Shown: positions 9,062-15,823 of the stretch, piece by piece
How the letters are laid out: each line of letters opens with the position of its first letter
Position numbering within the stretch: position 1 is the stretch's first letter
NCBI RefSeq assembly: GCF_003217515.1
Contig: NZ_QJSX01000024.1
Span: forward strand, 1 to 51,642
Source of the DNA: Deinococcus yavapaiensis KR-236
GTDB lineage: Bacteria; Deinococcota; Deinococci; Deinococcales; Deinococcaceae
Reading direction: 5' to 3'
DNA: 51,642 nt
Notes under the pieces: generated by a model
Seen by the model: the letters and a program-made list of their open reading frames with translations, nothing else
Database searches by the model: none
Told to the model about the DNA's origin: nothing
Made by a program: the position numbers and the translations under genes

Positions 9062-9989
9062 CCTCATCGACGCGACGCCGCTCGGCACGACGTCCAAGGG
9101 CGCGCTCGACGCTCCCTCGGGCGGAGACGACCGCGTTCCGTACGTCGTCGTGCGCGGCGCGCGCGGCGGTCCGACCCTGCTCGTGACGGCGGGCGTGCAC
9201 GGCGCGGAGTACGCGAGCATCGACGCGGCGTACCGAGTGGCCGAGGACACCGATCCCGCCTCGCTGTCGGGAACGCTCGTCGTTCTGCCGATCGTGAATC
9301 CGGCGGCCTTCTGGGCACGCTCGATTTACGTCAACCCCATCGACGGGCTCAACCTCAACCGCGTCTTTCCGGGAGACGCCAGCGGATCGTACGCGCCTCG
9401 CCTCGCGGCGTGGCTGCACGAGACGTTCTTGTCGCGCGCCGACGCTCTCATCGATTTGCACGGCGGGGACCTCGTCGAAGCGCTCGAGCCCTTTTCGATC
9501 TACGCGCGGGGGCACGAGGCGTCACGGCAGCTCGCGCTCGCCTTCGGCTTGCCGCACCTCTTGTCGAGCGAAAGTCGCGGCATGAGCTACGAGGTGACGC
9601 GCACCCATGGCGTTCCCGCCATCATCGCCGAGGCGAGCGGGCAAGGATTGCGCGGCGAGCAAGACGTCGCCTTGCTGGTGGAGGGAACGCGGCGAGCGAT
9701 GCGGCACCTCGGCATGCTGGACGGCGAGGACGTCCGCGCGCCGATTCGCGAGCACGAGACGTTCGCTTGGCTGTCCTCGCCCGAACGGGGCTTGTGGACG
9801 CCGAGCGTGGCGGCGGGCGAGACCGTGGAAGTCGGACAGACGGTGGGTGTGCTGCGCGACCTCACGGGTCGGACGCTGCACACGGCGACCGCGCCGGGAA
9901 GCGGCGTCGTGCTGTTCGTCGTGTCGAGCCTCGCCATGAACGCGGGCGATCCGCTCGTCGGGATCGGCGTGCCGCCTTCATCTGCCTGA
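9054..9989 (+). CDS. Succinylglutamate desuccinylase/aspartoacylase (AstE/AspA) family protein
   Basis: 311 residues. The M14-like zinc deacylase motif is TAGVHGAEYAS (His and Glu ligands, about residues 45-48), with the third ligand in DLHGGD near residue 135; PIVNPAAFWARS and NLNRVFPG are also typical. The C-terminal third forms the beta-domain with a biotinyl-lipoyl-like hammerhead (GETVEVGQTVGVLRDL). Family members hydrolyse N-acyl amino acids (N-acetylaspartate, N-succinylglutamate) or related amides. The GTG at 9054 overlaps the M20 stop by eight bases; longer readings lie in the M20 gene. It is the last gene of the packed operon. Substrate is not resolved. Confidence 0.85.
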   Translation: MLDLIDATPLGTTSKGALDAPSGGDDRVPYVVVRGARGGPTLLVTAGVHGAEYASIDAAYRVAEDTDPASLSGTLVVLPIVNPAAFWARSIYVNPIDGLNLNRVFPGDASGSYAPRLAAWLHETFLSRADALIDLHGGDLVEALEPFSIYARGHEASRQLALAFGLPHLLSSESRGMSYEVTRTHGVPAIIAEASGQGLRGEQDVALLVEGTRRAMRHLGMLDGEDVRAPIREHETFAWLSSPERGLWTPSVAAGETVEVGQTVGVLRDLTGRTLHTATAPGSGVVLFVVSSLAMNAGDPLVGIGVPPSSA

Positions 9990-10001
9990 CACCTCGGATG
10001 G

Positions 10002-10007
10002 TACGGT
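10002..10007 (+). promoter_or_regulatory. -10 box of a predicted leaderless promoter
   Basis: TACGGT lies exactly six bases before the ATG at 10014, so transcription should begin at or next to the start codon. No clear -35 is seen at the expected distance. Implies the metallo-hydrolase gene can be transcribed independently of the operon upstream. Confidence 0.6.
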
Positions 10008-10013
10008 GAGCGC

Positions 10014-10739
10014 ATGACGATCCAACCCATTCGACTCGGCGATCACGTGTTCGCGCTGCCGCTGCCCGCCAATTTGATGGGCGGCGTGTCGCTCATTCAC
10101 CCCGCGCTGCTGCTCGACGACCGCGAAGGCGCGACGCTCGTGGACACGGGCGTACCGGGCATGGAGGGCGTCATCGAGGAGGCGCTTTCGGCGTTGTCGT
10201 TGTCGCTTTCGGACGTGCGGCGCGTCGTGGTGACGCACCACGACCTCGACCATATCGGCTCGTTGCCGAGCGTGCTGTCACGAACGAACGCGGACGTGCT
10301 GGCGCTCGAGGCGGAGGTGCCGTACGTGCAAGGCGACCTTCCGAGTCAAAAGCAGCCGTCGCCCGAGAGGCTCGCGGCGATGCCGCCCGCGATGAAGGCG
10401 GTGTTCGAGAATCCGCCGAGGGCGCGCGTCACGCGCGTCCTGCACGACGGGGACGTCTTGAACGTCGCGGGCGGCGTGGACGTCGTCGCGACGCCGGGGC
10501 ACACCTTCGGGCACTTGAGCTTGTTCGTGCGGAAAAGCGGCGTGCTCATCGCCGGGGACGCCCTGACGAGCGCGAACGGCGAACTCCACCCGCCCATGGA
10601 GCGCGCCACGCCCGACATGGAGACGGCGATGCGAAGCTTGGGCAAGCTCGCCACCCTGCCCGTTCGCGCGATCCTGACGTACCACGGCGGCGTGGTGAGC
10701 GAGGACGCGGCGAGTCAACTGCGGCGCGTGGCGGGCTGA
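10014..10739 (+). CDS. MBL-fold metallo-hydrolase
   Basis: 241 residues of the metallo-beta-lactamase fold. The first metal motif reads THHDLDHIGS, the HxDxDH variant common in the YflN-like branch, where Asp replaces the second His. Later ligands are in ATPGHTFGHLS, AGDAL and LTYHGG. N-terminal segment VDTGVPG is typical. Cytosolic, no signal peptide. Transcription is probably leaderless from the TACGGT box. It ends six bases from the oppositely oriented transporter gene, with no terminator hairpin between. Actual substrate (thioester, phosphodiester, lactone) is not evident. Confidence 0.88.
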   Translation: MTIQPIRLGDHVFALPLPANLMGGVSLIHPALLLDDREGATLVDTGVPGMEGVIEEALSALSLSLSDVRRVVVTHHDLDHIGSLPSVLSRTNADVLALEAEVPYVQGDLPSQKQPSPERLAAMPPAMKAVFENPPRARVTRVLHDGDVLNVAGGVDVVATPGHTFGHLSLFVRKSGVLIAGDALTSANGELHPPMERATPDMETAMRSLGKLATLPVRAILTYHGGVVSEDAASQLRRVAG

Positions 10740-10745
10740 GAAGCG

Positions 10746-11576
10746 TCACGTCCGCCAAGCCACGAGCGGCACGGCGATCAACGTCACGGCGAGACCCCAC
10801 CACTGGTCTCGCCGTAAACGCTCTTTGAGGACGGCCCACGCGAGCAGCACCGTGAACGCCGGGTAGACGTTCGACAAGACGCTCGCTTCGGCGAGGCGGC
10901 CGGTTTGCGCGGCGAGCACGAACAAGACGTTGCCGAGCGCGTCGAGGACGGAGGACGCCACGATGGGATTCGGCGCGGCAGGTTTCAAGCCGGAGCCGCG
11001 CACAGCGAGCACGAGCATCACGCTGCCCGACACGAAGCGCGCCACGACGAGCGGCCAGAACACCGAGCCGGGCGTGGTCTGACCGAGAAACACGAAGAAC
11101 GCCCCGAAGCCGAGTCCCGCCGAGACCGCGAGGAGCACGCCGCCCCGTCCGGTGCTCGCGTCGCGCGTGAGGACGACCACGCCGACGAGGGCGAGGATCA
11201 TCCCGACGAGTTGCACGAAGCCGAGCACTTGACCGAGCGCGACGCTCACCAAGACGGGCACGGCCGCCGCGAGCACGGCGCTCGTCGCCGCGACGACGCC
11301 CATGGGTCCGAGGGCGAGGCCGCGGTACAAGGACGCCAGCCCGATCAGTCCGCCCACGCCCGCGAGCGCACCCCACGCGAGGTCGGCGAGGCTCGGGGCT
11401 CGCTCGCGAGTCAGCACGGCGAGCAACGCGAACGCCACGAAGGACAGGACGTGCGCGAGGGCGACGACGCGCACGACCGGATCGCGCTTCGTGGCGACTC
11501 CGCCGCTGAAGTCGCCGGAGCCGAACGACACGGCGGCGCCGAGACCGGCGAGCAGGACGATCGCGACGTCGTTCAA
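10746..11576 (-). CDS. EamA/DMT-family membrane transporter
   Basis: 276 residues made of about ten hydrophobic helices in two EamA halves (first half VAIVLLAGLGAAVSFGSGDFSGG, second half beginning around GVLLAVSAGLGFGAFFVFLG). These drug/metabolite-transporter proteins usually export amino acids, nucleosides or other small molecules. The start is assigned to the TTG at 11576 because AAGGAG stands ten bases before it; upstream in-frame sequence has no ATG or GTG before running into the divergent SEC-C gene. It ends on a basic residue pair after a last hydrophobic segment, as is usual. Substrate unknown. Confidence 0.82.
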   Translation of the reverse strand: MNDVAIVLLAGLGAAVSFGSGDFSGGVATKRDPVVRVVALAHVLSFVAFALLAVLTRERAPSLADLAWGALAGVGGLIGLASLYRGLALGPMGVVAATSAVLAAAVPVLVSVALGQVLGFVQLVGMILALVGVVVLTRDASTGRGGVLLAVSAGLGFGAFFVFLGQTTPGSVFWPLVVARFVSGSVMLVLAVRGSGLKPAAPNPIVASSVLDALGNVLFVLAAQTGRLAEASVLSNVYPAFTVLLAWAVLKERLRRDQWWGLAVTLIAVPLVAWRT

Positions 11577-11653
11577 GCGTCCTTGGCTCCTTGTGAAGTC
11601 GAGAAATGCATGCAGAGACTCTAGCCGTTGAAAAGGGCTTTGAACACACGCCG

Positions 11654-11659
11654 TACACT
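11654..11659 (+). promoter_or_regulatory. -10 box of a predicted leaderless promoter
   Basis: TACACT lies seven bases before the GTG at 11667. A TTGAAA at 11628 is too far away (20 bases) to be a standard -35. The position of this box is the main reason for choosing 11667 as the start of the SEC-C gene. Confidence 0.55.
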
Positions 11660-11666
11660 GAAAGGC

Positions 11667-12080
11667 GTGCCGCCCCTTCCCTTTCCCCCGTCCCAAGCGT
11701 GTCCGTGCGGCTCGAAGAAGCCTTTTCGAAGCTGCTGCGGACCGCTGTTGTCGGGCGCGCGTGACGCGCCGACCGCCGAGAAGCTCATGCGCTCGCGCTA
11801 CACGGCGTACGTCTTGCGAGACGAGGCGTACCTGCTTGCCACTTGGCATTCCTCGACGCGTCCCGCGCGTTTGGAGTTGCGAAGCGACGAGACGCGTTGG
11901 ATCGGCCTCGACGTCCGAGAAGTCGAGCGGGGCGGTCCGAGCGACACGTCGGGCGCGGTGACCTTCGTCGCTCGGTTCGCGCTGGGTCGCGAGCGGCACG
12001 AGATGCGAGAGGTGAGCACCTTCGCGCGTGAGGAGGGGCGCTGGGTGTACCTGGACGGTGTCGTGGCCCGAGGCACTTGA
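11667..12080 (+). CDS. SEC-C motif, YchJ-family (UPF0225) protein
   Basis: 137 residues. The N terminus carries a zinc-binding SEC-C motif, CPCGSKKPFRSCCG, at about residues 12-25, followed by the YchJ-family body with APTAEKLMRSRYTAYVLRDEAYLLATWH and a C-terminal domain of NTF2-like character ending in GRWVYLDG. The family has no established biochemical role; SEC-C fingers bind zinc and often mediate protein contacts. I prefer the GTG at 11667 to the ATG at 11628 because a -10 box (11654-11659) would put the transcription start at that GTG. It ends four bases before the convergent glycosidase gene. Confidence 0.82.
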   Translation: MPPLPFPPSQACPCGSKKPFRSCCGPLLSGARDAPTAEKLMRSRYTAYVLRDEAYLLATWHSSTRPARLELRSDETRWIGLDVREVERGGPSDTSGAVTFVARFALGRERHEMREVSTFAREEGRWVYLDGVVARGT

Positions 12081-12084
12081 GACG

Positions 12085-13329
12085 TCACGACCAATCTCGG
12101 TCGGCGTGCAACTTCATACGATCGGCGGCGGCCTTCACGTCCTGCAAGTCCACGGGGTCGCTGAACGGATCGGCGTCGAGGGTCGTGACGCGGTTGAGGA
12201 GCTTTTGCCAGCGTCGCAGTTCGTCCACGTACGGCCCGAAGGGCACGCGCTTCAATTCGTTCCCGTCGGGCACGAGGTCGTGAATGCCGTTGTGCAGCCA
12301 CTCTCCTTCGTGCCAATTGGGCATGTCCACGCCGGGAAAGAGGCACACGCCGTGCAAGTCGATGCCCCTGGAGACGGCGGCGAGGCTTTCTTCCATGACG
12401 TCGCACAGCCACGCGGGCCGTCCGTCGCCGAGCCCGCTCGTCTCGGAGATGATGATGGGCCGCTTGTAGCGCTCCCAGACTTCCCACAGCAAGTCGCCCA
12501 GGGGAACGATGCGTTCGTCACGTGGTCCCAGCGCTTGATGCGGGCCGTGCTCGCGGTACTCCATCTGCCCGAACGAGTAGCAGTTGACGCCCACGATGTC
12601 GAGGACGTCGAGCGAGCCGCCGAACTCCGGGTGCTCCTTTCCGGCGAGAACGTCCCACGCGACGAACGTGTCGCGAAACGTTTCGTCGCGCGCTTCCTCG
12701 GCGAGGTCGGGTCGGTCGGCAGGCGGCACGATGTACACGAGGGGATCGACGTTCACCATGCGCGCGTCGGGATCGACTTCGCGAATGGCGTGGACGCCCG
12801 CGATGGCCGCCTCGCACAGCGCGAGCCGCAAGGCGAAGCGCGTTTCGCGGCTTTCGCCGTACGGAGCGACCCAGCCCCACTCGCCACCACAAAACGAGAA
12901 GAAGGTGATCTCGTTGATCGGCGTGAAGAAGTGCGGGCCGCGCACCCGGGGCGTCACGTACTCGGCCACGGCGCGGCAATAGCGGGCGAAACGCTCTTTG
13001 AACTCGGGCTGGAACGGGTCGAGGTCGTCGGGGTAGCCGTAGTGGCACAAGTCCCAGATCGGCAAGAGTTGGCAGGCGTTCAGCGCATCGATGTAGGGGT
13101 CGAGCCGTCCGAAGTCGAACTCGCCGCCTCGGTCCACGAGCGGCCACGGTACGCCTTCTCGCACCACGGCGATCCCGAGGTCACGCAGCAATCGGTAATC
13201 TTGCGCGACGAAGCGGTCGTGCTGCGTTTCCGCGACGAGGTCGCGACGCCCTTGACGCTTCCAGTGGAAGGTGGAGCACTCGAAGCCGGACAAGAAGAAC
13301 GTCGGGAACAAGCTGGCACGAACGGTCAT
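12085..13329 (-). CDS. GH1-like (clan GH-A) glycoside hydrolase
   Basis: 414 residues, a single TIM-barrel glycosidase without signal peptide. The acid/base Glu is in TPINEITFF (Glu140) and the nucleophile in IISETSG (Glu296), the 156-residue spacing expected of clan GH-A; the opening FFLSGFECSTFHW resembles GH1 beta-glucosidases, though it is shorter and divergent from standard GH1. Substrate is likely a beta-linked disaccharide or glycoside (inference). ATG start at 13329 with GGAGG six bases upstream. That ATG overlaps, as ATGA, the stop of a 16-codon reading frame that begins at a predicted transcription start, so translation is probably coupled to a leader peptide. Confidence 0.8.
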   Translation of the reverse strand: MTVRASLFPTFFLSGFECSTFHWKRQGRRDLVAETQHDRFVAQDYRLLRDLGIAVVREGVPWPLVDRGGEFDFGRLDPYIDALNACQLLPIWDLCHYGYPDDLDPFQPEFKERFARYCRAVAEYVTPRVRGPHFFTPINEITFFSFCGGEWGWVAPYGESRETRFALRLALCEAAIAGVHAIREVDPDARMVNVDPLVYIVPPADRPDLAEEARDETFRDTFVAWDVLAGKEHPEFGGSLDVLDIVGVNCYSFGQMEYREHGPHQALGPRDERIVPLGDLLWEVWERYKRPIIISETSGLGDGRPAWLCDVMEESLAAVSRGIDLHGVCLFPGVDMPNWHEGEWLHNGIHDLVPDGNELKRVPFGPYVDELRRWQKLLNRVTTLDADPFSDPVDLQDVKAAADRMKLHADRDWS

Positions 13330-13376
13330 GTCGAGCCTCCGGAAGTGCGAACGGCAGCGTGAGCGTGGAGTGGCAT
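13326..13376 (-). CDS. Predicted leaderless 16-residue leader peptide upstream of the glycosidase
   Basis: The frame reads MPLHAHAAVRTSGGST then TGA. Its ATG lies exactly six bases after a TACGGT -10 box, the spacing seen at the other leaderless starts of this window, whereas the glycosidase ATG lies 53 bases from the box. The stop overlaps the glycosidase ATG (ATGA), and the glycosidase Shine-Dalgarno GGAGG sits inside the peptide frame. What is seen is the geometry; that the peptide is made, and that it couples or attenuates the glycosidase, is inference. No stem-loop typical of classical attenuation is obvious. Confidence 0.5.
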   Translation of the reverse strand: MPLHAHAAVRTSGGST

Positions 13377-13382
13377 GCGTTC

Positions 13383-13388
13383 ACCGTA
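13383..13388 (-). promoter_or_regulatory. -10 box for leader peptide and glycosidase
   Basis: TACGGT on the minus strand, six bases before the ATG at 13376. No convincing -35 lies 16-18 bases upstream of it. Confidence 0.5.
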
Positions 13389-13447
13389 CCCGGAGGCGTG
13401 GGCGTGGAGATGGCGGAATCGTGGAGGGTCGCTTACGCGCGCCAAAC

Positions 13448-14539
13448 TCAGGGAACGATGAGGTGCAGATCGCCGAACTCGTGCCAAAGGTAGCGGCCTT
13501 GCAAGGCGGCTTCGTACGCGGCGCGCAGGTGGCGCTCTCCGGCGAGCGCGGCCAGCATCAGCAGGTGGCTGGCGCGCGGTTCGTGCCAGCCGGTCAGCAA
13601 GCCGTTCACGGCGCGCACGCCACGCTGAGGCGTGATGACTTCGCGCGTCCAGCCTTCGCCGGGGTGGGCGGTGCCGCGCGCGTCCGTGACGGTCTCCAAG
13701 GCTCGGACGACGGTCGTGCCGACCGCGAGGACGCGTCCGCCGTTGGCGCGCGTTTCGTTCACGGCGCGCGCGGTGCTGTCGGGCACGCGGTAGAACTCCT
13801 CGTAGGGCGGCTCGTGGTCTTCGAGGGAAGCGACGCCGGTATGCAGCACGAGGGGCGCGACGCGCACGCCCTTCGCGACGAGGCGGGTGAGCAAGTCGGG
13901 CGTGAAGGCGCGTCCGGCGCTCGGCATCTCGGCGCTGCCGCTTTCGGTGGCGTACACGGTTTGGTACGCTTCCAGCGGCCAGTCGCGCGGCACGTAGCCG
14001 TAGCGAATGGGGCGGCCGTGCGCGGCGAGGTAGGTGGCGAGGTAGGTGTGCGGAGCGCAGGGAAGGTGCAAGGCGGCGATCCACAGGCGCGTGCCGTCGC
14101 GCGAAGGCGGCGCGGCGCGGTCGAGGCTGTAGGGCGCGAGGAGGGTGACGCCGCCGCCGCCGGGCAAGGTGAGGGTTTCGCCCGCGTGCGCGTGGCGGAA
14201 GGGGGCCGTCGCGATGTCGGTGGGAAGGCGGACCTCGACGGTCCAAAGGTCGGCGGGCAGGTGCGTGCTGAGGTGGACGACGAGGGGCGTGCCGTCGGCA
14301 CGGTCGGCGCGGAGCGCGGCGGGAAGCGTGCCGGACGTGTTGAGGACGAGCAGGTCGTCGGACGTGAGGAAGTTCGGCAGATCGCGGAAGTGCGCGTGCG
14401 TCACCGTGTCGTCTCGCACGCGCGAAACGAGCAGGCGCACGTCGTCGCGGGCGAGGCCGCGCGCTTCGGGCGGTTCGTGCGCTTCAAGGTCGGGCGGCAA
14501 GGTGAAGTCGAGCGTGGCGGTCGGCAGGATGTGCGTCAC
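13448..14539 (-). CDS. QueA-like S-adenosylmethionine:tRNA ribosyltransferase-isomerase family protein, divergent
   Basis: 363 residues that follow the whole length of QueA: FRDLPNFLTSDDLLVLNTSGTLPAAL, then RPIRYGYVP, YQTVYATESGSAEMPSAG, AKGVRVAPLVLHTG, GGRVLAVGTTVVRALE and a C-terminal GWHEPRASHLLMLAALAG. QueA installs the epoxyqueuosine cyclopentene in tRNA using SAM. However the segments that are almost invariant in QueA are changed here: SAGLHF reads SAGRAF, and LHVGAGTF reads LHTGVASL. It therefore belongs to a divergent branch and may act on another substrate. GTG start overlaps the VOC stop (GTGA), so it is co-translated with a VOC protein and an SDR, not with queuosine genes. Confidence 0.75.
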   Translation of the reverse strand: MTHILPTATLDFTLPPDLEAHEPPEARGLARDDVRLLVSRVRDDTVTHAHFRDLPNFLTSDDLLVLNTSGTLPAALRADRADGTPLVVHLSTHLPADLWTVEVRLPTDIATAPFRHAHAGETLTLPGGGGVTLLAPYSLDRAAPPSRDGTRLWIAALHLPCAPHTYLATYLAAHGRPIRYGYVPRDWPLEAYQTVYATESGSAEMPSAGRAFTPDLLTRLVAKGVRVAPLVLHTGVASLEDHEPPYEEFYRVPDSTARAVNETRANGGRVLAVGTTVVRALETVTDARGTAHPGEGWTREVITPQRGVRAVNGLLTGWHEPRASHLLMLAALAGERHLRAAYEAALQGRYLWHEFGDLHLIVP

Positions 14540-14937
14540 GGAAGGACCACCTCCGGGTGGAAGAGGGTGACGTGCAGGTCGTCGGGCGTGACGAGCCGTT
14601 GGTTGTGGTGACCCCACGGCGTGTCGACGGGTGGCGCGAGTGGTGTGGCTCCGTGTGCGGCGAGTCGCGCCGCGACGCCTTCCACGTCGTCGACGTTCAA
14701 CGCGACACGCACGGGGCCGCTGGCGATGCCGGGGGATTCGACGGCGTCGATGCGCCGAGCTTGAGGCGTGTCGAGCAGTTCGAGGGTGGCGCGGCCCACG
14801 TCGAGGACGAGGCCGCGTCCGTTCGGGTCGTTCCAGCCTTCCACGACGTGCAGGCCGAGGCCGTCTCGGAAGAGGCGCACGGCCGCGTCGAAGTCGCTCG
14901 CGGCGAGCACGAGCCGCAGTTCGCTCGGCGGATTCAC
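14536..14937 (-). CDS. VOC (glyoxalase/dioxygenase superfamily) protein
   Basis: 133 residues, one pair of beta-alpha-beta-beta-beta modules typical of the vicinal-oxygen-chelate fold. RLVLAASDFDAAVRLFRDGLGL opens the first module; VRVALNVDDVEGVAARLAAHGA opens the second; HNQRLVTPDDLHVTLF provides the usual C-terminal strand. Members include glyoxalases, extradiol dioxygenases, and antibiotic-binding proteins; which one this is cannot be told. GTG start overlaps the SDR stop (GTGA), and its stop overlaps the QueA-like GTG in the same way: a three-gene coupled operon. Confidence 0.85.
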   Translation of the reverse strand: MNPPSELRLVLAASDFDAAVRLFRDGLGLHVVEGWNDPNGRGLVLDVGRATLELLDTPQARRIDAVESPGIASGPVRVALNVDDVEGVAARLAAHGATPLAPPVDTPWGHHNQRLVTPDDLHVTLFHPEVVLP

Positions 14938-15626
14938 GCGGGCACCGCCGCGAGGTCGCGGGCGACGTAGCGTCCGCTGGGCAAGTCGCCTTGCAACAAG
15001 CGCAGGAAGCCGGGAACGCTCGCTTCGGGCGGAGCGCGGTCGCTGATGTCCTCGCCGGGAAAGGCGTCTTGGTGCATGCGGGTGTTCATGTCGCCGGGAT
15101 CGACCCAGTACACGCGCCAATCGGGGCGTTCGGCGGCGAGGACGCGGCTGATCTGCTCCAAGGCGGCCTTGCTCGAGCCGTAGCCGCCCCAGCCCGCGTA
15201 GCCTTCGACGCCCGCGTCCGAGGAGACGTTGACGACGCGAGCTCCCTCGTGCAGGAGGGACGCGGCGAGTTGCGCGAGGCGCAGCGGCGCGAGGACGTTC
15301 ACGTCGTACACGCGCCGCAAGGCATCGACATCGTAGTCGAGGAGGTCCGGGCGAGGCGTGACGCCGAGGGTGCTGGCGTTGTTGACGAGGGCGTCGAGAC
15401 CGCCGAGGGTGCGCGCGGCGTTCACGAGGGCGCCGGCGTGCGCTTCGTCGGAGACGTCGCCGGGCAGGGCGAGGACCGTGGCGTGCTCGGCGAGTTCGGC
15501 GCGGGCGGCTTCGAGTTCGCTTGATTCGCGGGCAGTGATCACGAGGCTCCAACCTTGTCGAGCGAGGGCGCGGGCGAGGGCGAGGCCGAGACCGCGCGAA
15601 GCTCCGGTGACGAGGGCAATGGGCAT
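14934..15626 (-). CDS. SDR family oxidoreductase
   Basis: 230-residue SDR, first gene of the operon with VOC and QueA-like proteins. TGASRGLG cofactor motif at residues 7-14, Arg after the second strand (TARESSEL) suggesting NADP, NNAS instead of NNAG, NVSSDAG, and YGSSK for the catalytic Tyr and Lys. The C terminus (VDPGDMNTRMHQDAFPGEDISDRAPPE) is that of the csgA/sniffer-like SDRs. ATG at 15626 has AAAGGA six bases upstream. A SigA-type promoter at 15742-15770 would give a leader of roughly 110 bases containing a hairpin. Confidence 0.87.
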   Translation of the reverse strand: MPIALVTGASRGLGLALARALARQGWSLVITARESSELEAARAELAEHATVLALPGDVSDEAHAGALVNAARTLGGLDALVNNASTLGVTPRPDLLDYDVDALRRVYDVNVLAPLRLAQLAASLLHEGARVVNVSSDAGVEGYAGWGGYGSSKAALEQISRVLAAERPDWRVYWVDPGDMNTRMHQDAFPGEDISDRAPPEASVPGFLRLLQGDLPSGRYVARDLAAVPA

Positions 15627-15685
15627 GGACGTCCTTTCCGGGACGGCCAATGGGGCCGTCTCCTTGAAACGAGGAACGAGGACCG

Positions 15686-15704
15686 CGAGACGCTTCGCGT
15701 CTCG
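15686..15704. other. Hairpin in the leader of the SDR operon
   Basis: An 8-base perfect inverted repeat (CGAGACGC / GCGTCTCG) with a 3-base loop. It lies between the predicted start of transcription of the SDR operon (near 15735, minus strand) and the SDR start codon at 15626. No U tract follows, so it looks more like a structured 5' leader than a terminator. Confidence 0.45.
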
Positions 15705-15741
15705 TGAGCGTTGTGAGCGTCCTACTGGGCGCGTTGAGGGC

Positions 15742-15770
15742 ACTGTACTTCTCGCGACCAGAAAAAGCAA
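15742..15770 (-). promoter_or_regulatory. Promoter of the SDR-VOC-QueA-like operon
   Basis: On the minus strand TTGCTT (15765-15770) and TACAGT (15742-15747) are separated by exactly 17 bases. The -35 hexamer overlaps a palindrome at 15768-15781. Confidence 0.55.
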
Positions 15771-15781
15771 GTATTTACTTG
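15768..15781. promoter_or_regulatory. Palindromic operator candidate between SDR operon and SufR-like gene
   Basis: CAAGTATTTACTTG is a perfect palindrome (CAAG-N6-CTTG). It resembles in layout the CAAC-N6-GTTG site reported for cyanobacterial SufR, covers the -35 of the divergent operon and stands 30 bases upstream of the regulator's own -10 box. Binding by the neighbouring SufR-like protein is inferred. Confidence 0.5.
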
Positions 15782-15811
15782 TTAAACTCCTTTTGCCTTC
15801 GCTTCTCGCGC

Positions 15812-15817
15812 TACACT
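15812..15817 (+). promoter_or_regulatory. -10 box of a predicted leaderless promoter
   Basis: TACACT six bases before the ATG at 15824. Supports that ATG as start rather than the in-frame open sequence upstream. Confidence 0.6.
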
Positions 15818-15823
15818 CGGTCC

